From Utricularia gibba (lineage: Eukaryota; Streptophyta; Magnoliopsida; Lamiales; Lentibulariaceae), in the NCBI GenBank assembly GCA_002189035.1, contig NEEC01000212.1, positions 1 to 34,741 of the forward strand: a stretch of DNA of 34,741 bases, given 5' to 3'. The notes beneath the pieces are model-generated. The model ran no database searches. It was not told the origin of the DNA and saw only the letters and a list, made by a program, of their open reading frames with translations. The position numbers were made by a program, and so were the translations under genes. Positions 24,399-34,741 of the stretch are shown piece after piece (the stretch's first letter is position 1; each line of letters starts with the position of its first letter).

Positions 24399-25883
24399 TT
24401 TCATTGCGCATCACCATTCGGGTGCAGCCGAAAAATCACACGTGCACTGGATTTGTTAAAATAAATATTTACGCATATCCTGAGTATACAACAGTGTTGG
24501 GATAAGTGATGCCACGAAATTCATGATGTAACATGTGACTTTTTTCCATCTTGATCGCATATCCGATGAAGTTTGACACCATATGTTTTGGCTGTTGATT
24601 GATTCAATTAGTTGCCATGATACTTCTGATTCTTGATGCACCATTCCATACACCATGTCTCTAGTGGCTATTTGATTCTTTTGCCGTGTATCGTTTGCAT
24701 CAATTTCGAACGAGAAGCACCGCAGCCACCAAGGAAGGACACGTAAGACACTTTTCGTTTGTTTTTAATATGTCCACAGTTATGGACAAACGTAACTCCA
24801 TAACTTGGAGCACGAATACTTCCCAATGGTGTGCTATGAAGAGTTCTGAAGAGGTGCTTCGTGGACCAGGATGTGCGACATAGTCATTTCATTGCGCATC
24901 ACCATTCGGGTGCAGCCGAAAAATCACACGTGCACCGGATTTGTTAAAAATAAATATTTACGCATACCTGAGTGTGTTGGGATAAGTGATGCGAAATTCA
25001 TGATGTAACATGTGACTTTTTTCCATCTTGATCGCATATCCGATGAAGTTTGACACCATATGTTTTGGCTGTTGATTGATTCAATTAGTTGCTATGATAC
25101 TTCTGATTCTTGATGCACCATTCCCATACACCATGTCTCTAGTGGCTATTTGATTCTTTTGCCGTGTATCCATCAATTTCGAGAACGAGAAGCACATTAT
25201 TAAACGCAGCCACCAAGGAAGGACACGTAAGACACTTTTCGTTGGGTTTGTTTTTAATATGTCCACAGTTATCGGACAAACGTAACTCCACTACTTGGAG
25301 CACGAATAGGGCTTCCCAATGGTGTGCTATGAAGAGTCTCTGCATGTTTTGGAAGAGGTGCTTCGTGGACCAGGATGTGCGACATAGTCATTTCATTGCG
25401 CATCACCATTCGGTGCAGCCTAAAAATCACACGTGCACTGGATTTGTTAAAAATAAATTTTACGTATCCTGAGTATAAACAGTGTTGGGATAAGTGATGC
25501 CACGAAATTCATGATGTAACATGTGACTTTTTCCATCTTGATCGCATATCCGATGAAGTTTGACACCATATGTTTTGGCTGTTGATTGATTCAATTAGTT
25601 GCTATGATACTTCTGATTCTTGATGCACCATTCCCATACACCATGTCTCTAGTGGCTATTTGATTCTTTTGCCGTGTATCTTTTGCATCAATTTCGAGAA
25701 CGAGAAGCACATATTAAACGCAGCCACCAAGGAAGGACACGTAAGACACTTTTCGTTGTGGTTGTTTTAATATGTCGGAAAACGTAACTCCAATGGGAGC
25801 ACGAATTTCCAATGGTGTGCTATGAAGAGTTAGGCTCTTGTTTTGAAGAGGTGCTTCGTGGACCAGGATGTGCGACATAGTCA
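24399..25883 (+). repeat. Cluster of the shortest monomers (units 47-49; 488, 504, 493 bp)
   Basis: Unit 47 lacks the attattaaa stretch between gcac and cgcagcc (24720/24721), two bases in ttcgaacgag (about 24706), gtggt in the T-rich stretch, part of the CTCCAA loop (24796-24810) and about 14 bases at gagttctgaagagg (24841-24854). Unit 48 has gagtgtgttggg (24970-24981), lacks AC in gatgcgaaattc (24989-25000), and has gtatccatcaa (about 25167-25177) and gagtctctgc. Unit 49 reads tatgtcgga (25771-25779) for tatgtccacagttatcgga, ctccaatgggag (25788-25799) and gaatttccaatgg. The losses pile up in the variable intervals and largely spare the conserved boxes. Confidence 0.8.
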
Positions 25884-28800
25884 TTTCATTGCGCATCACC
25901 ATTCGGGTGCAGCCGAAAAATCACACGTGCACCGGATTTGTTAAAATAAATATTTACGCATACCTGAGTATGTGTTGGGATAAGTGATGCCACGAAATTC
26001 ATGATGTAACATGTGACTTTTTTCCATCTTGATCGCATATCCGATGAAGTTTGACACCATATGTTTTGGCTGTTGATTGATTCAATTAGTTGCCATGATA
26101 CTTCTGATTCTTGATGCACCATTCCCATACACCATGTCTCTAGTGGCTATTTGATTCTTTTGCCGTGTATCTTGTTTGCATCAATTTCGAGAACGAGAAG
26201 CACATATTAAACGCAGCCACCAAGGAAGGACACGTAAGACACTTTTCGTTGTGGTTGTTTTTAATATGTCCACAGTTATCGGACAAACGTAACTCCACTT
26301 GGAGCACGAATACTTCCCAATGGTGTGCTATGAAGAGTAAGGCTCTGCATGTTTTGAAGAGGTGCTTCGTGGACCAGGATGTGCGACATAGTCATTTCAT
26401 TGCGCATCACCATTCGGGTGCAGCCGAAAAATCACACGTGCACGGATTTGTTAAAAATAAATATTTACGCATATCCTGAGTATACAACAGTGTTGGGATA
26501 AGTGATGCCACGAAATTCATGATGTAACATGTGACTTTTTTCCATCTTGATCGCATATCCGATGAAGTTTGACACCATATGTTTTGGCTGTTGATTGATT
26601 CAATTAGTTGCTATGATACTTCTGATTCTTGATGCACCATTCCCATACACCATGTCTCTAGTGGCTATTTGATTCTTTTGCCGTGTATCCATTTGCATCA
26701 ATTTCGAGAGAGAAGCACATTATTAAACGCAGCCACCAAGGAAGGACACGTAAGACACTTTTCGTTGTGGTTGTTTTTTAATATGTCCACAGTTATCGGA
26801 AAAACGTAACTCCAATGATATTACTTGGAGCACGAATACTTCCCAATGGTGTGCTATGAAGAGTAAGGCTCTGCATGTTTTGAAGAGGTGCTTCGTGGAC
26901 CAGGATGTGCGACATAGTCATTTCATTGCGCATCACCATTCGGGATGCAGCCGAAAATCACACGTGCACCGGATTTGTTAAAAATAAATATTTACGCATA
27001 TCCTGAGTATACAACAGTGTTGGGATAAGTGATGCCACGAAATTCATGATGTAACATGTGACTTTTTTCCATCTTGATCGCATATCCGATGAAGTTTGAC
27101 ACCATATGTTTTGGCTGTTGATTGATTCAATTAGTTGCTATGATACTTCTGATTCTTGATGCACCATTCCCATACACCATGTCTCTAGTGGCTATTTGAT
27201 TCTTTTGCCGTGTATCCCATTTGCATCAATTTCGAGAACGAGAAGCACATTATTAAACGCAGCCACCAAGGAAGGACACGTAAGACACTTTTCGTTGTGG
27301 TTGTTTTTAATATGTCCACAGTTATCGGAAAAACGTAACTCCAATTATATTACTTGGAGCACGAATTTCCCAATGGTGTGCTATGAAGAGTTCTGCATGT
27401 TTTGAAGAGGTGCTTCGTGGACCAGGATGTGCGACATAGTCATTTCATTGCGCATCACCATTCGGGTGCAGCCTAAAAATCACACGTGCACTGGATTTGT
27501 TAAAAATAAATATTTACGCATATCCTGAGTATACAACAGTGTTGGGATAAGTGATGCCACGAAATTCATGATGTAACATGTGACTTTTTTCCATCTTGAT
27601 CGCATATCCGATGAAGTTTGACACCATATGTTTTGGCTGTTGATTGATTCAATTAGTTGCCATGATACTTCTGATTCTTGATGCACCATTCCCATACACC
27701 ATGTCTCTAGTGGCTATTTGATTCTTTTGCCGTGTATCTTTTGCATCAATTTCGAGAACGAGAAGCACATATTAAACGCAGCCACCAAGGAAGGACACGT
27801 AAGACACTTTTCGTTGTGGTTTGTTTTTAATATGTCCACAGTTATCGGAAAACGTAACTCCATATTATATTACTTGGAGCACGAATGGCTTCCCAATGGT
27901 GTGCTATGAAGAGTTAGTCTGCATGTTTTGGAAGAGGTGCTTCGTGGACCAGGATGTGCGACATAGTCATTTCATTGCGCATCACCATTCGGGTGCAGCC
28001 AAAAATCACACGTGCACGGATTTGTTAAAAATAAATATTTACGCATACCTGAGTATACAACAGTGTTGGGATAAGTGATGCCACGAAATTCATGATGTAA
28101 CATGTGACTTTTTTCCATCTTGATCGCATATCCGATGAAGTTTGACACCATATGTTTTGGCTGTTGATTGATTCAATTAGTTGCCATGATACTTCTGATT
28201 CTTGATGCACCATTCCCATACACCATGTCTCTAGTGGCTATTTGATTCTTTTGCCGTGTATCTTTTTGCATCAATTTCGAGAACGAGAAGCACATTATTA
28301 AACGCAGCCACCAAGGAAGGACACGTAAGACACTTTTCGTTGTGGTTTGTTTTTAATATGTCCACAGTTATCGGACAAACGTAACTCCAATTATACTACT
28401 TGGAGCACGAATAGGGCTTCCCAATGGTGTGCTATGAAGAGTTAGGCTCTGCATGTTTTGGAAGAGGTGCTTCGTGGACCAGGATGTGCGACATAGTCAT
28501 TTCATTGCGCATCACCATTCGGGTGCAGCCTAAAAATCACACGTGCACTGGATTTTAAAAATAAATATTTACGCATATCCTGAGTATACAACAGTGTTGG
28601 GATAAGTGATGCCACGAAATTCATGATGTAACATGTGACTTTTTTCCATCTTGATCGCATATCCGATGAAGTTTGACACCATGTTTTGGCTGTTGATTGA
28701 TTCAATTAGTTGCTATGATACTTCTGATTCTTGATGCACCATTCCCATACACCATGTCTCTAGTGGCTATTTGATTCTTTTGCCGTGTATCTTTTGCATC

Positions 28801-31800
28801 AATTTCGAGAACGAGAAGCACATATTAAACGCAGCCACCAAGGAAGGACACGTAAGACACTTTTCGTTGTGGTTTGTTTTTAATATGTCCACAGTTATCG
28901 GAAAACGTAACTCCATATTATACTTGGAGCACGAATAGGCTTCCCAATGGTGTGCTATGAAGAGTAAGGCTCTGCATGTTTTGAAGAGGTGCTTCGTGGA
29001 CCAGGATGTGCGACATAGTCATTTCATTGCGCATCACCATTCGGGTGCAGCCGAAAAATCACACGTGCACCGGATTTGTTAAAAATAAATATTTACGCAT
29101 ATCCTGAGTATAAACAGTGTTGGGATAAGTGATGCCACGAAATTCATGATGTAACATGTGACTTTTTTATCTTGATCGCATATCCGATGAAGTTTGACAC
29201 CATATGTTTTGGCTGTTGATTGATTCAATTAGTTGCTATGATACTTCTGATTCTTGATGCACCATTCCCATACACATGTCTCTAGTGGCTATTTGATTCT
29301 TTTGCCGTGTATCTTGTTTGCATCAATTTCGAGAACGAGAAGCACATATTAAACGCAGCCACCAAGGAAGGACACGTAAGACACTTTTCGTTGTGGTTGT
29401 TTTTTAATATGTCCACAGTTATCGGAAAACGTAACTCCATCTTGGAGCACGAATACTTCCCAATGGTGTGCTATGAAGAGTAAGGCTCTACATGTTTTGA
29501 AGAGTGCTTCGTGGACCAGGATGTGCGACATAGTCATTTCATTGCGCATCACCATTCGGGATGCAGCCGAAAAATCACACGTGCACCGGATTGTTAAAAA
29601 TAAATATTTACGCATATCCTGAGTATACAACAGTGTTGGGATAAGTGATGCCACGAAATTCATGATGTAACATGTGACTTTTTTCCATCTTGATCGCATA
29701 TCCGATGAAGTTTGACACCATATGTTTTGGCTGTTGATTGATTCAATTAGTTGCTATGATACTTCTGATTCTTGATGCACCATTCCCTTACACCATGTCT
29801 CTAGTGGCTATTTGATTCTTTTGCCGTGTATCCATTTGCATCAATTTCGAGAACGAGAAGCACATTATTAACGCAGCCACCAAGGAAGGACACGTAAGAC
29901 ACTTTTCGTTGTGGTTGTTTTTAATATGTCCACAGTTATCGGAAAAACGTAACTCCACTTGGAGCACGAATACTTCCCAATGGTGTGCTATGAAGAGTTA
30001 GGCTCTGCATGTTTTGAAGAGGTGCTTCGTGGACCAGGATGTGCGACATAGTCATTTCATTGCGCATCACCATTCGGGGTGCAGCCGAAAAATCACACGT
30101 GCACTGGATTTGTTAAAAATAAATATTTACGCATATCCTGAGTATACAACAGTGTTGGGATAAGTGATGCCACGAAATTCATGATGTAACATGTGACTTT
30201 TTTCCATCTTGATCGCATATCCGATGAAGTTTGACACCATATGTTTTGGCTGTTGATTGATTCAATTAGTTGCTATGATACTTCTGATTCTTGATGCACC
30301 ATTCCCATACACCATGTCTCTAGTGGCTATTTGATTCTTTTGCCGTGTATCCCATTTGCATCAATTCGAGAACGAGAAGCACATTATTAAACGCAGCCAC
30401 CAAGGAAGGACACGTAAGACACTTTTCGTTGTGGTTGTTTTTAATATGTCCACAGTTATCGGAAAAACGTAACTCCAATTATATTACTTGGAGCACGAAT
30501 AACTTCCCAATGGTGTGCTATGAAGAGTAAGGCTCTACATGTTTTGAAGAGGTGCTTCGTGGACCAGGATGTGCGACATAGTCATTTCATTGCGCATCAC
30601 CATTCGGGTGCAGCCGAAAAATCACACGTGCACTGGATTTGTTAAAAATAAATATTTACGCATATCCTGAGTATAAAGTGTTGGGATAAGTGATGCCACG
30701 AAATTCATGATGTAACATGTGACTTTTTTCCATCTTGATCGCATATCCGATGAAGTTTGACACCATATGTTTTGGCTGTTGATTGATTCAATTAGTTGCT
30801 ATGATACTTCTGATTCTTGATGCACCATTCCCATACACCATGTCTCTAGTGGCTATTTGATTCTTTTGCCGTGTATCTTTGCATCAATTCGAGAACGAGA
30901 AGCACATTATTAAACGCAGCCACCAAGGAAGGACACGTAAGACACTTTTCGTTGGGTTTGTTTTTAATATGTCCACAGTTATCGGACAAACGTAACTCCA
31001 TATTATACTACTTGGAGCACGAATAGGGCTTCCCAATGGTGTGCTATGAAGAGTTAGGCTCTGCATGTTTTGGAAGAGGTGCTTCGTGGACCAGGATGTG
31101 CGACATAGTCATTTCATTGCGCATCACCATTCGGGTGCAGCCGAAAAATCACACGTGCACTGGATTTGTTAAAATAAAATTTTTGCATACCTGAGTATAA
31201 AGTGTTGGGATAAGTGATGCCACGAAATTCATGATGTAACATGTGACTTTTTTCCATCTTGATCGCATATCCGATGAAGTTTGACACCATATGTTTTGGC
31301 TGTTGATTGATTCAATTAGTTGCTATGATACTTCTGATTCTTGATGCACCATTCCCATACACCATGTCTCTAGTGGCTATTTGATTCTTTTGCCGTGTAT
31401 CTTGTTTGCATCAATTTCGAGAACGAGAAGCACATATTAAACGCAGCCACCAAGGAAGGACACGTAAGACACTTTTCGTTGTGGTTTGTTTTTAATATGT
31501 CCACAGTTATCGGACAAACGTAACTCCATATTATACTACTTGGAGCACGAATAGGGCTTCCCAATGGTGTGCTATGAAGAGTTAGGCTCTGCATGTTTTG
31601 GAAGAGGTGCTTCGTGGACCAGGATGTGCGACATAGTCATTTCATTGCGCATCACCATTCGGGGTGCAGCCTAAAAATCACACGTGCACTGGATTTGTTA
31701 AAATAAATTTTACGCATATCCTGAGTATACAACAGTGTTGGGATAAGTGATGCCACGAAATTCATGATGTAACATGTGACTTTTTTCCATCTTGATCGCA

Positions 31801-34278
31801 TATCCGATGAAGTTTGACACCATATGTTTTGGCTGTTGATTGATTCAATTAGTTGCTATGATACTTCTGATTCTTGATGCACCATTCCCATACACCATGT
31901 CTCTAGTGGCTATTTGATTCTTTTGCCGTGTATTGTTTTGCATCAATTTCGAGAACGAGAAGCACATATTAAACGCAGCCACCAAGGAAGGACACGTAAG
32001 ACACTTTTCGTTGTGGTTGTTTTTAATATGTCCACAGTTATCGGAAAAACGTAACTCCAATGATATTACTTGGAGCACGAATAGCTTCCCAATGGTGTGC
32101 TATGAAGAGTTAGGCTCTGCATGTTTTGAAGAGGTGCTTCGTGGACCAGGATGTGCGACATAGTCATTTCATTGCGCATCACCATTCGGGATGCAGCCGA
32201 AAAATCACACGTGCACCGGATTTGTTAAAAATAAATATTTACGCATATCCTGAGTATAGTGTTGGGATAAGTGATGCCACGAAATTCATGATGTAACATG
32301 TGACTTTTTTCCATCTTGATCGCATATCCGATGAAGTTTGACACCATATGTTTTGGCTGTTGATTGATTCAATTAGTTGCTATGATACTTCTGATTCTTG
32401 ATGCACCATTCCCATACACCATGTCTCTAGTGGCTATTTGATTCTTTTGCCGTGTATCTTGTTTGCATCAATTTCGAGAACGAGAAGCACATTATTAAAC
32501 GCAGCCACCAAGGAAGGACACGTAAGACACTTTTCGTTGAGGTTGTTTTTAATATGTCCACAGTTATCGGAAAAACGTAACTCCATATTATATTACTTGG
32601 AGCACGAATAGGCTTCCCAATGGTGTGCTATGAAGAGTTAGGCTCTGCATGTTTTGAAGAGGTGCTTCGTGGACCAGGATGTGCGACATAGTCATTTCAT
32701 TGCGCATCACCATTCGGGATGCAGCCGAAAAATCACACGTGCACCGGATTTGTTAAAAATAAATATTTACGCATATCCTGAGTATACAACAGTGTTGGGA
32801 TAAGTGATGCCACGAAATTCATGATGTAACATGTGACTTTTTTCCATCTTGATCGCATATCCGATGAAGTTTGACACCATATGTTTTGGCTGTTGATTGA
32901 TTCAATTAGTTGCTATGATACTTCTGATTCTTGATGCACCATTCCCATACACCATGTCTCTAGTGGCTATTTGATTCTTTTGCCGTGTATCCCATTTGCA
33001 TCAATTCGAGAACGAGAAGCACATTATTAAACGCAGCCACCAAGGAAGGACACGGAAGACACTTTTCGTTGTGGTTGTTTTTAATATGTCCACAGTTATC
33101 GGAAAACGTAACTCCAATGATATTACTTGGAGCACGAATAAAGCTTCCCAATGGTGTGCTATGAAGAGTAAGGACATGTTTTGAAGAGGTGCTTCGTGGA
33201 CCAGGATGTGCGACATAGTCATTTCATTGCGCATCACCATTCGGGGCAGCCGAAAAATCACACGTGCACCGGATTTGTTAAAAATAAATATTTACGCATA
33301 TCCTGAGTATACAACAGTGTTGGGATAAGTGATGCCACGAAATTCATGATGTAACATGTGACTTTTTTCCATCTTGATCGCATATCCGATGAAGTTTGAC
33401 ACCATATGTTTTGGCTGTTGATTGATTCAATTAGTTGCTATGATACTTCTGATTCTTGATGCACCATTCCCTTACACCATGTCTCTAGTGGCTATTTGAT
33501 TCTTTTGCCGTGTATCCCATTTGCATCAATTCGAGAACGAGAAGCACATTATTAAACGCAGCCACCAAGGAAGGACACGTAAGACACTTTCGTTGAGGTT
33601 GTTTTTAATATGTCCACAGTTATCGGAAAAACGTAACTCCATATGATATTACTTGGAGCACGAATAAAGGCTTCCCAATGGTGTGCTATGAAGAGTAAGG
33701 CTCTGCATGTTTTGAAGAGGTGCTTCGTGGACCAGGATGTGCGACATAGTCATTTCATTGCGCATCACCATTCGGGTGCAGCCGAAAAATCACACGTGCA
33801 CTGGATTTGTTAAAAATAAATTTACGCATATCCTGAGTATAAACAGTGTTGGGATAAGTGATGCCACGAAATTCATGATGTAACATGTGACTTTTTTCCA
33901 TCTTGATCGCATATCCGATGAAGTTTGACACCATATGTTTTGGCTGTTGATTGATTCAATTAGTTGCTATGATACTTCTGATTCTTGATGCACCATTCCC
34001 ATACACCATGTCTCTAGTGGCTATTTGATTCTTTTGCCGTGTATCCCATTTGCATCAATTCGAGAACGAGAAGCACATTATTAAACGCAGCCACCAAGGA
34101 AGGACACGTAAGACACTTTTCGTTGTGGTTTGTTTTTAATATGTCCACAGTTATCGGAAAAACGTAACTCCATTATACTACTTGGAGCACGAATAGCTTC
34201 CCAATGGTGTGCTATGAAGAGTTAGGTCTGCATGTTTTCGAAGAGGTGCTTCGTGGACCAGGATGTGCGACATAGTCA

Positions 34279-34741
34279 TTTCATTGCGCATCACCATTCG
34301 GGGTGCAGCCGAAAAATCACACGTGCACTGGATTTGTTAAAAATAAATATTTACGCATATCCTGAGTAAGTTGGGATAAGTGATGCCACGAAATTCATGA
34401 TGTAACATGTGACTTTTTTCCATCTTGATCGCATATCCGATGAAGTTTGACACCATATGTTTTGGCTGTTGATTGATTCAATTAGTTGCTATGATACTTC
34501 TGATTCTTGATGCACCATTCCCATACACCATGTCTCTAGTGGCTATTTGATTCTTTTGCCGTGTATCTTGTTTGCATCAATTTCGAGAACGAGAAGCACA
34601 TTATTAACGCAGCCACCAAGGAAGGACACGTAAGACACTTTTCGTTGTGGTTTGTTTTAATATGTCCACAGTTATCGGACAAACGTAACTCCATATTATA
34701 CTACTTGGAGCACGAATAGGGCTTCCCAATGGTGTGCTATG
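34279..34741 (+). repeat. Partial last monomer (unit 66), array continues
   Basis: The window ends inside a monomer, at gtgctatg, about 65-70 bp short of the next anchor. The copy has cctgagtaagttggg (34364-34378), which lacks most of the tatacaacagt stretch. It reads attattaacgc with two A where most copies have three (about 34601-34610), and it carries the L haplotype ggacaaacg and aatagggcttccc. There is no sign of an array edge here. Confidence 0.9.

Larger units (their letters stand above)
1..34741 (+). repeat. Head-to-tail satellite array, ~530-bp monomer, ~66 copies
   Basis: The word tttcattgcgcatcaccatt recurs once per monomer throughout. Its starts are: 1, 520, 1050, 1577, 2109, 2636, 3156, 3689, 4222, 4753, 5284, 5818, 6353, 6882, 7413, 7946, 8481, 9017, 9551, 10084, 10616, 11149, 11680, 12212, 12743, 13278, 13811, 14346, 14881, 15415, 15950, 16482, 17014, 17549, 18080, 18609, 19141, 19672, 20205, 20736, 21264, 21786, 22298, 22822, 23341, 23873, 24399, 24887, 25391, 25884, 26395, 26921, 27443, 27970, 28500, 29022, 29537, 30055, 30585, 31112, 31640, 32167, 32695, 33222, 33753, 34279. 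I number units 1-66 in this order. All copies have the same orientation and no foreign sequence interrupts them. This is the behaviour of eukaryotic satellite DNA kept similar by unequal exchange and conversion. The plus strand is only the strand as given. I do not recognise the family. Genomic position (centromere, subtelomere, knob) cannot be read from the window because both ends lie inside the array. Confidence 0.98.
17931..34741 (+). repeat. Heterogeneous right-hand block with linked 'R' haplotype
   Basis: From the 3' part of unit 34 onward many copies change together at several sites: gtggttgttttt (two bases shorter than gtggtttgttttt), ggaaaaacg or ggaaaacg instead of ggacaaacg, aataaagcttccc or aatacttccc instead of aatagggcttccc, gagtaaggctct instead of gagttaggctct, and gttttgaagagg instead of gttttggaagagg. 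CACCGG and gccgaaaaa also become common upstream. Other copies here keep the left ('L') states, for example units 37, 38, 40, 45, 46, 54, 59, 60 and 66, and several are mixtures (units 42 and 43). The usual marker pair is B-like ttgctatg with A-like cccatac, so the dimeric alternation is lost. Lengths range from 488 to 533 bp. Confidence 0.8.

Noticed and set aside
29349-29699. 116-codon minus-strand frame
   Set aside because: It is a fusion of the common core frame and another monomer frame caused by indels in units 56-57; it is not kept elsewhere.
1-34741. Transposon or LTR origin, or a nested insertion
   Set aside because: No terminal repeats, target-site duplications, poly-A tail or transposase/reverse transcriptase fragments are seen; all length changes are small indels within monomers.

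Overview
The whole 34.7 kb window is one uninterrupted head-to-tail tandem array of a satellite DNA. The monomer is about 530 bp (mean 527 bp from my anchor positions, range 488-536 bp). I count 65 full anchor-to-anchor units plus a 463-bp partial last unit, all in the same orientation. The array runs off both ends of the window. I see no genuine protein-coding gene, RNA gene, transposon, CRISPR array or unique sequence. The many short open reading frames are the same few frames of the monomer read again and again, and they are broken by indels from copy to copy.

An array of this length and unit size, without genes, points to nuclear heterochromatin of a eukaryote (centromeric, pericentromeric, subtelomeric or a knob-like block). 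I do not recognise the monomer as a named satellite family and cannot assign a species from sequence alone. CpG sites are not obviously depleted (about 18-20 per monomer).

Layout. (1) 1-519: an atypical first unit with small deletions even in segments that are nearly invariant elsewhere. (2) About 520-5283: a clean alternation of two monomer types (A and B), a dimeric higher-order repeat of about 1.06 kb. (3) About 4753-8480: the alternation loses register, with three A-like units in a row and A/B hybrids. (4) About 7946-17930: a second long stretch of A/B dimers with a few hybrids; monomers are very uniform in length (531-536 bp). (5) About 17930-34741: a different, shorter and more heterogeneous population (488-533 bp). 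Here a linked 'R' haplotype in the 3' part of the monomer alternates irregularly with the 'L' haplotype of the left half, and the A/B markers are recombined (B-like at one site, A-like at the next).

Within the monomer, long segments stay nearly unchanged in all copies while indels concentrate in a few short intervals. Several of those intervals are the centres or loops of inverted repeats. One of them, a CTCCAA/TTGGAG dyad, has a loop of about 9 nt in the left half that has shrunk to almost nothing in several right-half copies. Each monomer also carries one conserved CACGTG. These patterns (higher-order structure, haplotype boundary, dyad-centred deletions, conserved boxes) are the features most worth following up.
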